Shown: positions 1-7,587 of the stretch, in pieces
How positions within the stretch are numbered: the first letter of the stretch is position 1
How the letters are laid out: each line of letters opens with the position of its first letter
Source: Bacillota bacterium
GTDB taxonomy: Bacteria; Bacillota; Clostridia; Lachnospirales; Cellulosilyticaceae
Direction of reading: 5' to 3'
Length of the DNA: 12,318 nt
NCBI GenBank assembly: GCA_023412455.1
Contig: JAEYNQ010000292.1
Location: forward strand, 1-12,318
Translations under genes and position numbers: made by a program
The notes under the pieces: model-generated
Databases searched by the model: none
Seen by the model: the letters and a program-made list of their open reading frames with translations, nothing else
Told to the model about the DNA's origin: nothing

Positions 1-1162
1 TCTCCTCTATTAATGGAATTTGTGCCTGCACTGTAAACCCTTCCTCTTTATAACTTTCAAATTGAATACTCCCACCTAGTGCTTCTACTCTTTCTCTCAT
101 AGCACTTAAACCAAAGCCTTGTTTAAACATAATAGCACCTTTACCGTTATCTAAGAGTTCAACATATAAGGTATGCTTATCTTTTTTCACTTCAATCATA
201 AAGGCTGTGGCATCCCCATGTTTGATCCCATTCGTAATTCCCTCTTGAATAATACGATAAACACATCTTAATACCTTTGTCTCAATGCCTTTTAAATCTT
301 CTATCATATATTTTACTTTAATATCCGTATACCCACTTAACCGCTCACCGATGGCATAGATTTCTTGTTCCCAGTCTAAATCTTCCTTTAACCGACGCAC
401 AGTCATCCGTAAATCCCCTAGACCTTTTCTTATTTGACTGCTAATATGTTCTAGCCGACTACTTAACTCTTCATTTTCTTTACCTAGCATCTTACAAAGC
501 TCTATCTCTACTAAGGAGGTGGTTAAAGTATGTCCTACTGTATCATGCATTTCTCTAGACATATTATTACGCTCTTTCATAATGGTAAAATCCTCTAAAT
601 CATTATATGCTCTTTTTAGTTGGTCATAGGTATACTCTAAGTCCAAATTCTTTTCAATAAGCTCTTGCTTGGCCCTAGCTAATTCTTGATTTTGTATTAC
701 CATATAGTGCAAAATAGCAAGTCCCAAGAAAACAATGCCGTAATTTCTAATCCAAATTAAATACGTCAAAAAATAGGTTTCACTAATAGACATTTGATGG
801 GCTAAAACAAACCCTATCATAATGATGTCTATGCCCAAAAGAATAGCAGCCTTTCCCCGTCCCCTATAACGCATAAGGGCAAACAGCAAGAAAAAGTTAT
901 AAATATGATAAGTACTTCTACCTTCAAATAGTCCTATGGATAGATTACCAATATAAAGACAAACAAGAAGTCCCCAGAAACTCCTTGCTTGTTTAGTATT
1001 AGGCAATATAAATAATTCCATATAAATAAGAAGTATGGCTATTAAAATAATGGGGATATATAGCCATCCTAAACTTTCTGTATTGACGATCATGGCATAA
1101 AAAACAGTCAATAATAAGATAGGGCTAGTAATATAAATCATATAGCGCTCTAATTGATTCAT
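1..1162 (-). CDS. NarL-family sensor histidine kinase (3' end cut by window edge)
   Basis: This is a membrane sensor kinase that would phosphorylate a NarL/LuxR-type response regulator. My translation gives 387 residues with no stop before the edge, so only the extreme C-terminus is missing. About six hydrophobic segments (residues 8-26, 30-53, 61-79, 87-99, 106-124, 130-157) form a membrane sensor with short loops and no large extracellular domain. A helical linker (157-200) leads to a HisKA_3 box, REMHDTVGH, whose phospho-acceptor is H206. The HATPase_c domain follows: N-box QEGITNGIKHG around N311, DNGKG at 338-342, and GFGLSAMRERVEALGG at 349-364. The architecture is that of DesK, LiaS and YvfT. 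The ATG at 1160-1162 has an AAGGAG site 8 nt upstream. The gene lies 184 bp downstream of the ABC adaptor gene and has its own promoter. The stimulus is unknown; a response regulator gene is expected just left of the window. Confidence 0.93.
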   Translation of the reverse strand, partial: MNQLERYMIYITSPILLLTVFYAMIVNTESLGWLYIPIILIAILLIYMELFILPNTKQARSFWGLLVCLYIGNLSIGLFEGRSTYHIYNFFLLFALMRYRGRGKAAILLGIDIIMIGFVLAHQMSISETYFLTYLIWIRNYGIVFLGLAILHYMVIQNQELARAKQELIEKNLDLEYTYDQLKRAYNDLEDFTIMKERNNMSREMHDTVGHTLTTSLVEIELCKMLGKENEELSSRLEHISSQIRKGLGDLRMTVRRLKEDLDWEQEIYAIGERLSGYTDIKVKYMIEDLKGIETKVLRCVYRIIQEGITNGIKHGDATAFMIEVKKDKHTLYVELLDNGKGAIMFKQGFGLSAMRERVEALGGSIQFESYKEEGFTVQAQIPLIEE

Positions 1163-1195
1163 ACTTAGGGCTCCTTTATGTCTATTTTTAATCTT

Positions 1196-1225
1196 ATTAT
1201 AGCTTGTTACAATAACTTGTTTCAA
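1196..1225 (-). promoter_or_regulatory. SigA-type promoter of the histidine kinase gene
   Basis: On the minus strand, TTGAAA (1220-1225) is followed by an 18-bp spacer and a consensus TATAAT (1196-1201). Transcription would start near 1189, giving a leader of roughly 27 nt that contains the AAGGAG ribosome-binding site. The kinase can therefore be expressed independently of the ABC genes upstream. The call rests on consensus match and position only. Confidence 0.7.
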
Positions 1226-1346
1226 CTTTAATTATTTTTTTAATATTTTTACATCTACATCCATCTCCACAATTCTTTAAACAGCTAGAACCACTGAGGT
1301 GTTCATATAATAACGTATAAAGCCAACCTATATAGCAGTTATGTTA

Positions 1347-2495
1347 TTATTCAGATATAAACACATCCACGCCATAGCCTGCTTGTAAATACTCACTGGC
1401 TTCATCAGGCGTTACTTCTATATTAATTACCGTTTCTCCATTTTCTTTGACAGCTTCATTAGAAATAGCTGTAACTTTTCCAGAGAGCGTTACTGTTTTA
1501 TCTGTATAAGGTACAATCTCTACCTTATTGCCTAAGGCTACTGATTTTATAAATTCTTCTGGCACATGAGCTGTAATCTTTAGACTGCTTCTATCAATAA
1601 GGCGAAGTACACTGCCACTTTCTTCTCCTAGTCTTGAACCAAGTGTTACATTAACTTTTGAAACAATAGCTTCTTCTAAGTCACAAATAATGGTTTGGTC
1701 TTTAAGGTAACTCTTTTCCAGCTTATCCTTCATCATTTCAATTTGCAAAGTACTGACTTCATCCTTAAGGTTCTGGGTTTCTTTGATTGTTCCATTCCCC
1801 TTTTGAGTATTGGTAAGTGCATCTTGAGTAGTGGCAATTTGGGCCTTTACCTTTTCAATTTGCACTAACTTTTGTTTACTCCAATTATTTTTTTTAGCCT
1901 CTAAGGTTGCTACTTGATTTTCTAGATTTACTTTTTGTATCTCTAAGTCAGTTAAAGCCTTTTGACTGGTTCCTCCTACTTCTAATAAGTCTTTTTGAAG
2001 TTTATAGTCTGCAAGTAACTCCCCTAATTGACCTTTTGCTTCTGTAAGCCCACTTTCTATACTTAATCGTTCAGGGTCTTGTGGGTCATTTATACTTTTT
2101 TCTAAAAGATTTAACTCCTCTTTTAAAGCATTTATATTTTTACTTTGTCCCATATAGTCAGTAAGCGCTCCATCGGAACTTATCTTTTCCAATGCCGCTT
2201 CCTTTTCTTTTATAAGAATGGATTGTTTATAGGGGTTGGCATTAAAGGTCATTAGTTTTTCTCCCTTAGTGACCAACTGTCCTTCTTTTACACTAATCTC
2301 CTCTACTATAGCTGGAAAATCTATATAGATCTCCTTAATGACCTCTCCCTTTACTTCGCCCCAAGCTTCTATTTGCCCAGTAGTCTCTACTACCTGTGGT
2401 ATTTCCTCCATATTAGCTTTGACGGCTTCACCACATCCAGTTAATACACCTAGCATTAATATCCCTAGGCTCATACTTATCCTGCTTATTTTCAT
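1347..2495 (-). CDS. HlyD/MacA-type periplasmic-adaptor lipoprotein of an ABC exporter
   Basis: This is the extracytoplasmic adaptor of the ABC exporter encoded just upstream. It has a lipoprotein signal peptide with lipobox LTGC; the lipidated Cys is residue 21 from the start chosen here. A split biotinyl-lipoyl-like domain follows (about 48-86, VEEISVKEGQLVTKGEKL, and about 263-301), interrupted by a long Gln/Glu/Lys-rich coiled-coil hairpin (about 88-263). A beta-barrel domain (about 302-382) completes it. The length of about 382 aa is normal for MacA/YknX-like proteins. Two ATGs compete. The one at 2499-2501 sits only 1 nt after GGGGAG, whereas the one at 2493-2495 has a 7-nt spacing, so I chose the latter; the difference is two residues. 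The gene starts about 19 nt after the ATPase stop, so the two are co-transcribed. In Gram-positives such adaptors are anchored to the outer face of the membrane. Substrate unknown. Confidence 0.9.
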   Translation of the reverse strand: MKISRISMSLGILMLGVLTGCGEAVKANMEEIPQVVETTGQIEAWGEVKGEVIKEIYIDFPAIVEEISVKEGQLVTKGEKLMTFNANPYKQSILIKEKEAALEKISSDGALTDYMGQSKNINALKEELNLLEKSINDPQDPERLSIESGLTEAKGQLGELLADYKLQKDLLEVGGTSQKALTDLEIQKVNLENQVATLEAKKNNWSKQKLVQIEKVKAQIATTQDALTNTQKGNGTIKETQNLKDEVSTLQIEMMKDKLEKSYLKDQTIICDLEEAIVSKVNVTLGSRLGEESGSVLRLIDRSSLKITAHVPEEFIKSVALGNKVEIVPYTDKTVTLSGKVTAISNEAVKENGETVINIEVTPDEASEYLQAGYGVDVFISE

Positions 2496-2514
2496 CTTCA
2501 TTCTCCCCTTTATT

Positions 2515-3225
2515 TTAAACTACTGCCTCTTGCTTTTTGATTGCTTCAGGCTGTCTAATTTGCCCATCCTTTACAAAAATCATATGCGTGCCATAGTTTG
2601 CTGCCTCTCTAGAATGAGTTACCTGCACAATGGTCTTCCCTTCTTCTTTATTAATTCTCTGAAGAAGTTCCATAATCTCCATCCCTGTTTTACTGTCCAG
2701 ATTTCCAATAGGCTCATCTGCTAAAATAAGCTCTGGATCTGCCATCAGTGCCCTAGCAATTGCCACTCTTTGCTGTTGTCCTCCTGAGAGTTCTCTAGGG
2801 GTATATTTTTTTCTTTCCATAAGACCTACCTTCTCTAATAATTCTTCTAATCTATCTTTGTAATGCTTTAGCTTTTTCCCATCTAGTAACAAAGGTAGCA
2901 TAATATTTTCTTCCACTGTTAAATTAGGAATTAAATTATAAAACTGAAATACAAATCCCATATCTCGCCTTCTCATCACACTTTCTTCTTGATCCTTCAT
3001 TGATATAAGTTCTTTTCCATTTACTTGAATACTTCCACTACTTGGTTTATCTAAGCCACCTAAGAGATAGAGTAAGGTACTTTTTCCTGAACCTGAAGGA
3101 CCCATAATTGAATAAAACCCACCCTTTTTTATTACTAAATCAATATTCTTTAAGATATGAACCTTTTCCTGTCCCAAATCAAAACTCTTCCATAACCCCT
3201 TGGTTTCAATGATAATCTCTGTCAT
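2515..3225 (-). CDS. ABC transporter ATP-binding protein, MacB/LolD class
   Basis: This is the cytoplasmic ATPase that drives the FtsX-type permease encoded immediately upstream. At 236 aa it has the usual size for this class. Walker A is GPSGSGKS at 42-49, the Q-loop Gln is Q94 in VFQFYNLIPNLTVEENI, the signature LSGGQQQR is at 146-153, Walker B with the catalytic Glu is LILADEP (E171), the D-loop is GNLDS (174-178), and the H-loop His is H204. The Q-loop context and the EPxGNLDSKTG string are typical of the LolD/MacB/FtsE/BceA group of lipid-, peptide- and drug-related systems. One small departure is Ile in place of the usual Thr after the Walker B proline (EPIGNLDS). The ATG at 3223-3225 is preceded by GGGGG at about 7 nt. 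The gap to the permease gene is 20 nt and to the adaptor gene about 19 nt, so the three genes form one operon. Confidence 0.96.
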   Translation of the reverse strand: MTEIIIETKGLWKSFDLGQEKVHILKNIDLVIKKGGFYSIMGPSGSGKSTLLYLLGGLDKPSSGSIQVNGKELISMKDQEESVMRRRDMGFVFQFYNLIPNLTVEENIMLPLLLDGKKLKHYKDRLEELLEKVGLMERKKYTPRELSGGQQQRVAIARALMADPELILADEPIGNLDSKTGMEIMELLQRINKEEGKTIVQVTHSREAANYGTHMIFVKDGQIRQPEAIKKQEAVV

Positions 3226-3245
3226 CTTTTTGCCCCCTATCTTGT

Positions 3246-5747
3246 TTATTCATATTTGATAGCTTCAATAATCTGTAGCTTTGAACTTTTTCTAGCTGGT
3301 AAAATAGAACCTAATAAAGTAATTAGTGCACCACCTAATACATAGTTAGTAAACAGTTGTGGGATAATCTCCATCTTTATAGGTAAATTAAGGGCACCTA
3401 AGACTGCATCCATATTTAGCATTACTAATATCCCTCCCAAAATTCCTGCACTAGCTCCAATCAAGCCTGCACCAAGTGCCTCTATAAAAATCATTCCAAG
3501 TACTTGTCTTTTGCTCATTCCAATAGAACGTAATACAGCTATGCTTTGTTGCCTTTCAATAAAGCTAATAAGTAAGTTATTCACTACCCCAATCACACCA
3601 ATTACCATCGCTAAAATAGCAAAAGCACTAATCATATTCATTAAAGAACTATTACTCTCTTCATTCCAAGTTTTAAGCTCCTGAGTGGTATAAATATCTG
3701 TTTGTTTTTCTTTAAAAGCATTTTTTAGATTTTCTACAACTTCTTGTTCCTCATATCCTTTTTCTAGATTGACTTGCACACAATCAAAGTTATTCTTTTC
3801 TGCATCTCTTTTGTAATATTTAAAGGGTAATAAACAAAGTGTGCCACTCTCCCAAATGGTATCCATAAAACCTATAATTTCATAAGCCTTGTCACCCTTT
3901 TCAAAGCTCAAACTTACCTTATTGCCTACTTGAAGATTATACTTTTTTCGTAAATCCTCGCTTACCAGCATATATCTACCTTTTTGAAGCTTATTAATAA
4001 GTTCTATTTCATCTCCTAAAATACTATAGTTTTTAAAAGCTAAGAAATCTGTATTTTCATATGCTTCAATAGCAATCTTTCTATTTTCAAAAGCTTTTAC
4101 TCTGATTGAAAAATCCTCCATAAAACTTAATGTTTCTTTAACCCCCTCTGTACGATTAATCATTCTTACCGCTTGAGCATCTAACTCAGGTCCTTGTATC
4201 CATATCTCACATTGGAAGTTTCCATCAAAGAAATTAAGAAGCTGGTCTGACACATTTTGTGTTAGGGTTGTAATCATCAGCAAAATGCTAATTCCAATAG
4301 TAATTAAGGTCATGCTATTTAAGGTACTTTTATTTTTCTTAATATTTTTACTGGCTAAGCTTCCTAGATTGCCAAATATTTTTTCTAATAATTTTTCTAA
4401 TAGTCCTGCACTATAAACAACAAAAAGGGGCAAAACTTTAATCATTCCTATAATAATCATAAAAATAGCTACTATAGCGTAAATCGTTCCTAATGTCTGA
4501 CTTTCCATTCTTCCTAAGATAAACCCCCCCACAATAAATGCACTTCCCCATATGCAACTTTTTAAACGCTTTTGTGTTTTATGGACTCTTATATTTAAGA
4601 TAATGTCTTTTAAAGGGATACGATTAGTGCTTAAAATAGGTATCAGTGTACTTACAAAGGCAATCACATTAGCAATTACAAACGTTATCACACAACTTAC
4701 TACAGTTATACTTAACTCCACCTTACCCGTCACCTCATACATTGAAGAAGCCGATAAGACTAAAGTTAAAACATACAGAATACCTATTCCCAACACAACT
4801 GCAATGCTTCCTCCTATTACACCATAAAAGCACGTTTCTATTAATAAGACTTGGTTCATCTTCCTTTTACTTGCTCCAATACTTCTAAAAGTTCCCATAA
4901 TAGGTAGTTTCTCTAACATGATTACCTTAAAAGAGGAATAAATAATAAAGGCACTCATAAAAATGACCATTAAAGTCATAAGCATAAATGGGTCTGTCAT
5001 CCATGCAATTCTTTCTTTAAAATCATCTGGATCTATAACTGTTTCTACACTATAACGTGGGTAAACCTGTTTGAGCATTTCAATAACTATATCTGCCCTA
5101 TCCTCTTTCTGTAAATCAATGTAAAGGGCTGTGGGCTTACCACCACCTCCTATATACTCACTTAAAGTTTTTAGTGGCATTATGCTGGTAGCCCCACTGC
5201 CTTCTCCTGCAAAGATCCCTTGCCTTTTTGCAATCCCTGCAACCATCAGCTTACGATTAATCCCATTTATTTTAAGGGTTAAACTTTCTCCCACTTTTAC
5301 CTGATACGCTTTGGCTGTCTTTTCACTAATAATAATCTTAGGGCCTGTAAAAGGCTCTAACTGACTAGTGTCCACTAATTCTAGTTTATTAGTGGCTCTA
5401 TAATCCTTTAAATTATAACCATTAATACCTATATTCTCATAAGTACTGTAATCCCTTTTATAAGTACCCATACTACTTATATAAGGAATGACTTTCCCTT
5501 GATTTAAATTTTTGATTAAATTTGCATTCAAAAAAGGCGACGGAGAATGTTGATCTGATTTAATAACAAGGTCCACAGATCCTATTTCTTGACGCATATT
5601 ATTTTCATACATTTTTGCAATACTATCTGAAAGCTGGCTAGATGCCAAAAATAAGGCCCCAGCTAAACTAATAGCTAATATAATTAAGAAAGTCCTAGAT
5701 TTTTTTTCTAACATCGACTTCATTGTATACTTTAATAAAATCTGCAT
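3246..5747 (-). CDS. FtsX/MacB-like ABC transporter permease, duplicated 10-TM type
   Basis: This 833-aa integral membrane permease is the first gene of the ABC operon. It has two FtsX domains in tandem. Hydrophobic segments lie at about 20-37, 252-275, 301-330, 348-373, 398-412, 420-448, 480-497, 703-730, 752-777 and 800-817. They give a 1+3+2+1+3 layout, with large extracellular domains (about 40-250 and 500-700) after the first TM of each half. Matching cytoplasmic coupling motifs, RSIGASKR (288-295) and RSIGMSKR (740-747), mark the duplication. The frame is open 15 codons further upstream, but I chose the ATG at 5745-5747. A GGGGGAG site lies 5 nt upstream of it, and the predicted -10 element lies inside the longer version. 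The family includes lipoprotein-, peptide- and drug-related transporters; the substrate cannot be read from sequence. Confidence 0.93.
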   Translation of the reverse strand: MQILLKYTMKSMLEKKSRTFLIILAISLAGALFLASSQLSDSIAKMYENNMRQEIGSVDLVIKSDQHSPSPFLNANLIKNLNQGKVIPYISSMGTYKRDYSTYENIGINGYNLKDYRATNKLELVDTSQLEPFTGPKIIISEKTAKAYQVKVGESLTLKINGINRKLMVAGIAKRQGIFAGEGSGATSIMPLKTLSEYIGGGGKPTALYIDLQKEDRADIVIEMLKQVYPRYSVETVIDPDDFKERIAWMTDPFMLMTLMVIFMSAFIIYSSFKVIMLEKLPIMGTFRSIGASKRKMNQVLLIETCFYGVIGGSIAVVLGIGILYVLTLVLSASSMYEVTGKVELSITVVSCVITFVIANVIAFVSTLIPILSTNRIPLKDIILNIRVHKTQKRLKSCIWGSAFIVGGFILGRMESQTLGTIYAIVAIFMIIIGMIKVLPLFVVYSAGLLEKLLEKIFGNLGSLASKNIKKNKSTLNSMTLITIGISILLMITTLTQNVSDQLLNFFDGNFQCEIWIQGPELDAQAVRMINRTEGVKETLSFMEDFSIRVKAFENRKIAIEAYENTDFLAFKNYSILGDEIELINKLQKGRYMLVSEDLRKKYNLQVGNKVSLSFEKGDKAYEIIGFMDTIWESGTLCLLPFKYYKRDAEKNNFDCVQVNLEKGYEEQEVVENLKNAFKEKQTDIYTTQELKTWNEESNSSLMNMISAFAILAMVIGVIGVVNNLLISFIERQQSIAVLRSIGMSKRQVLGMIFIEALGAGLIGASAGILGGILVMLNMDAVLGALNLPIKMEIIPQLFTNYVLGGALITLLGSILPARKSSKLQIIEAIKYE

Positions 5748-5772
5748 TTTTTCTCCCCCTCTATCTACTTCT

Positions 5773-5801
5773 ATTCTAAATAAAAGTAGCACCCTTGATA
5801 A
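5773..5801 (-). promoter_or_regulatory. Predicted promoter of the ABC exporter operon
   Basis: On the minus strand, TTATCA (5796-5801, 4/6 to the -35 consensus) is followed by a 17-bp spacer and TAGAAT (5773-5778, 5/6 to the -10 consensus). The start would fall near 5766, leaving a short leader that contains GGGGGAG. The weak -35 and the palindromic array directly upstream are what an activator-dependent promoter would look like. This is a consensus-based prediction. Confidence 0.55.
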
Positions 5802-5807
5802 CTAGCC

Positions 5808-5851
5808 AAGGTCATATGCTTTAGTCATAAATGCATATGACCTTAGTCATA
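5808..5851 (-). promoter_or_regulatory. Operator-like cluster: perfect 12-bp inverted repeat and four GTCATA/TATGAC half-sites
   Basis: AAGGTCATATGC (5808-5819) and its exact reverse complement GCATATGACCTT (5833-5844) are separated by 13 bp. Within and beside them the hexamer GTCATA (or its complement TATGAC) occurs four times, at 5811-5816, 5824-5829, 5836-5841 and 5846-5851, with start-to-start spacings of 13, 12 and 10 bp. The cluster ends 6 bp upstream of the predicted -35 of the ABC operon. There is no U-tract, so it is not a terminator. Its position suits a transcriptional activator. The NarL-type kinase encoded downstream makes a LuxR-type response regulator the natural candidate (inference). 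Confidence 0.65.
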
Positions 5852-6070
5852 TACATTACCTGTTGTATAACCTAAAAATGTATTTTTTTACCCAATTGTG
5901 CCATACTAATTCTGTACGCTTCACCAAAATCATATTGGAAGCCACATATAAAAATAAATATCATGCACAAAAAACACCCATAAGAAATTCAGCACAAATC
6001 TTCTTATAACACAATCAAAAGTTTGCCACCAATAATGAGTTTTCTCAGAAAATTTATAAACAAAGCAAGT
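5852..6070. other. AT-rich intergenic stretch with no recognised gene
   Basis: These bases lie between the operator cluster of the ABC operon and the thi terminator. I find no RNA gene, repeat or mobile element. The longest plausible reading frame is a 30-codon minus-strand frame without a ribosome-binding site, which I do not call as a gene. Confidence 0.6.
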
Positions 6071-6129
6071 AAAAACCTCCAATAGACACCAAGTAGCCTG
6101 CACCTACTAGGTATTTATTGGAGGTTTTT
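6071..6129 (-). terminator. Long Rho-independent terminator closing the thi operon
   Basis: AAAAACCTCCAATA (6071-6084) pairs perfectly with TATTGGAGGTTTTT (6116-6129). Inside the loop, a second stem of nine positions with one mismatch (ACCAAGTAG with CTACTAGGT) extends the hairpin. On the minus strand the hairpin ends in TTTTT, 24 bp after the thiD stop. The symmetric A and T tracts would allow it to work from either side, but no gene approaches it from the left. Confidence 0.88.
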
Positions 6130-6152
6130 ATAAGCTATAAAATACTGCTCAA

Positions 6153-6932
6153 TTATAATCTATAACAATGATTAAGTGGCCCATTTCCTTTCCCCAGGTT
6201 TAAATCATCTTCTAGTGCGCCGCTGACATAAGCCTTGGCATACTCTACACTTTTAGCTAAAGGAAGCCCCTCTGCTAAATGACAGGCAATAGCTGAAGAT
6301 AAAGTACAACCTGTTCCATGGGTATTATTTGTGGTAATCCTTTTTCCTGTAAACCAAACTTCTTTTCCTGCTACATAAAGTAAGTCATCTGCTCCCTCTG
6401 TAAAATGTCCCCCTTTTATAAGGATCGCCCCTTGCAGACTCTTAGAAATTGTCTGTGCTGCCTTTACCATATCTTCCTTGCGCTCAATGGAAAAACCACA
6501 TAGACATTCTGCTTCTGGAATGTTAGGGGTAATCAAAGTTGCTAGAGGTAGAAGCTTTTCTACTAATATAGATATTGCATCTTCCCCTAATAATTTACCA
6601 CCACTTGTTGCTACCATCACGGGATCTAAAACGATAGCTTTTATATCATATGCTTGTATTTTTTGAGCAATAACTTCAATAATCCTTGGGTTAGATACCA
6701 TTCCAATCTTCACTGCATCAGGTATAATATCTGTAAAAATGGCATCTAACTGAGCACCTACAAAGGCAGGCTCTATATCTAGTACCCCATAAACCCCTGT
6801 CGTATTTTGGGCTGTTAATGCTGTAATCACACTCATCCCATACATTTTATGTGCTGTAATAGTCTTCATATCTGCTTGAATTCCTGCGCCACCGCTACAA
6901 TCTGAACCAGCTATTGTTAATATTTTTTTCAT
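6153..6932 (-). CDS. thiD: Bifunctional hydroxymethylpyrimidine kinase / phosphomethylpyrimidine kinase
   Basis: ThiD phosphorylates HMP to HMP-P and then to HMP-PP, the pyrimidine substrate of ThiE in the cytoplasm. At 259 aa it is a full-length ribokinase-superfamily protein. The N-terminus TIAGSDCSGGAGIQADMKT carries the family's substrate-binding signature. MVSNPRIIEVIA and VLDPVMVATSGGKLL (about 101-115) follow, then the anion-hole and catalytic loop HGTGCTLSSAIA (205-216) and the C-terminal LGKGNGPLNH typical of ThiD. The ATG at 6930-6932 has GGAG about 5 nt upstream and starts 13 nt after the thiE stop. It is the last gene of thiM-thiE-thiD, followed by a strong terminator. PdxK-type pyridoxal kinases are related, but the operon context and the C-terminus favour ThiD. 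Confidence 0.96.
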   Translation of the reverse strand: MKKILTIAGSDCSGGAGIQADMKTITAHKMYGMSVITALTAQNTTGVYGVLDIEPAFVGAQLDAIFTDIIPDAVKIGMVSNPRIIEVIAQKIQAYDIKAIVLDPVMVATSGGKLLGEDAISILVEKLLPLATLITPNIPEAECLCGFSIERKEDMVKAAQTISKSLQGAILIKGGHFTEGADDLLYVAGKEVWFTGKRITTNNTHGTGCTLSSAIACHLAEGLPLAKSVEYAKAYVSGALEDDLNLGKGNGPLNHCYRL

Positions 6933-6945
6933 CTACTCTCCGCCT

Positions 6946-7587
6946 TTACCTAATTAATAATTGTTCTACCTGTTCTCTAAGTTCCTTAGTCGCCCCTTTT
7001 ATATCTTTACTTGCAAAAATAGCAGATACGACTGCTACTCCTGCTATTTTTGTTCCTTGAAGTTCATATAGATTCTCTTTAGTGATACCTCCTATGGCTA
7101 CAACGGGAATCTCCACTGCTTCACAAATGTTTTGAAGTGTTTCCATAGAGACATGCTCTGCATCTAATTTGGTGGAGGTCACAAATATCGTACCTACCCC
7201 TAAATAATCTGCACCTTGTGACTGAGCTAGTAGGGCTTGTTCTACAGTACGAACGGATACGCCTAATATTTTATCCTTCCCTATCCGCTCACGCACATCT
7301 TCTGCTGTCATATCCTCCTGCCCTACATGAACGCCATCTGCATCTATGGCTAGTGCTACATCCACTTCATCATTTATAATAAAGGGAACTCTATGTAAAT
7401 CTGTAAGTGCCTTAATCTTTTTTCCCTCTTCAATGAAAGCCTCTCTTGAAAGTGTTTTTTCTCTAAGCTGCATACAGGTAACTCCACCTTCTAATGCTTC
7501 TTTTACTTGGTCACTAAGGCAGTTTTCCCCTATCCAACTTCTATCAGTTACTCCATAAAGTAACAACTTTTTACTATCTAATTGCAA
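6946..7587 (-). CDS. thiE: Thiamine-phosphate synthase (TTG start, overlaps thiM)
   Basis: ThiE joins HMP-PP, made by ThiD, with thiazole phosphate, made by ThiM, to give thiamine phosphate. It is a 213-aa TIM barrel of normal length. Visible motifs are QLREK (40-44), INDEVDVALAIDADGVHVGQ (71-90), the phosphate loop GTIFVTSTK (132-140), AIGGI (164-168) and AVVSAIF (185-191). The phosphate loop departs slightly from the usual GPIFPTxTK. The start is a TTG at 7585-7587, preceded by AAGGAGG with about 9 nt spacing. It lies inside the last codons of thiM, so the frames overlap by 14 nt. The overlap and the internal ribosome-binding site point to translational coupling. Confidence 0.95.
   Translation of the reverse strand: MQLDSKKLLLYGVTDRSWIGENCLSDQVKEALEGGVTCMQLREKTLSREAFIEEGKKIKALTDLHRVPFIINDEVDVALAIDADGVHVGQEDMTAEDVRERIGKDKILGVSVRTVEQALLAQSQGADYLGVGTIFVTSTKLDAEHVSMETLQNICEAVEIPVVAIGGITKENLYELQGTKIAGVAVVSAIFASKDIKGATKELREQVEQLLIR

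Noticed and set aside
1307..1350. Inverted repeat ATAATAAC / GTTATTAT around the adaptor stop codon, considered as a terminator.
   Set aside because: The stem is short and purely AT-rich with a 28-nt loop and no U-tract follows it on either strand.
2338..2724. Plus-strand open frame of 128 codons.
   Set aside because: It lies antisense across the adaptor and ATPase genes, both of which have strong family motifs; the composition is that of a shadow frame and no plausible ribosome-binding site supports it.
4552..4827. Plus-strand open frame of 91 codons inside the permease.
   Set aside because: Antisense shadow of hydrophobic permease segments; no family resemblance.
5882..5974. Minus-strand frame of about 30 codons (MIFIFICGFQYDFGEAYRISMAQLGKK...) in the gap between thi terminator and ABC operon.
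   Set aside because: There is no ribosome-binding site before the ATG, it is preceded shortly by an in-frame stop, and I recognise no family. A decayed gene fragment is possible but cannot be supported.
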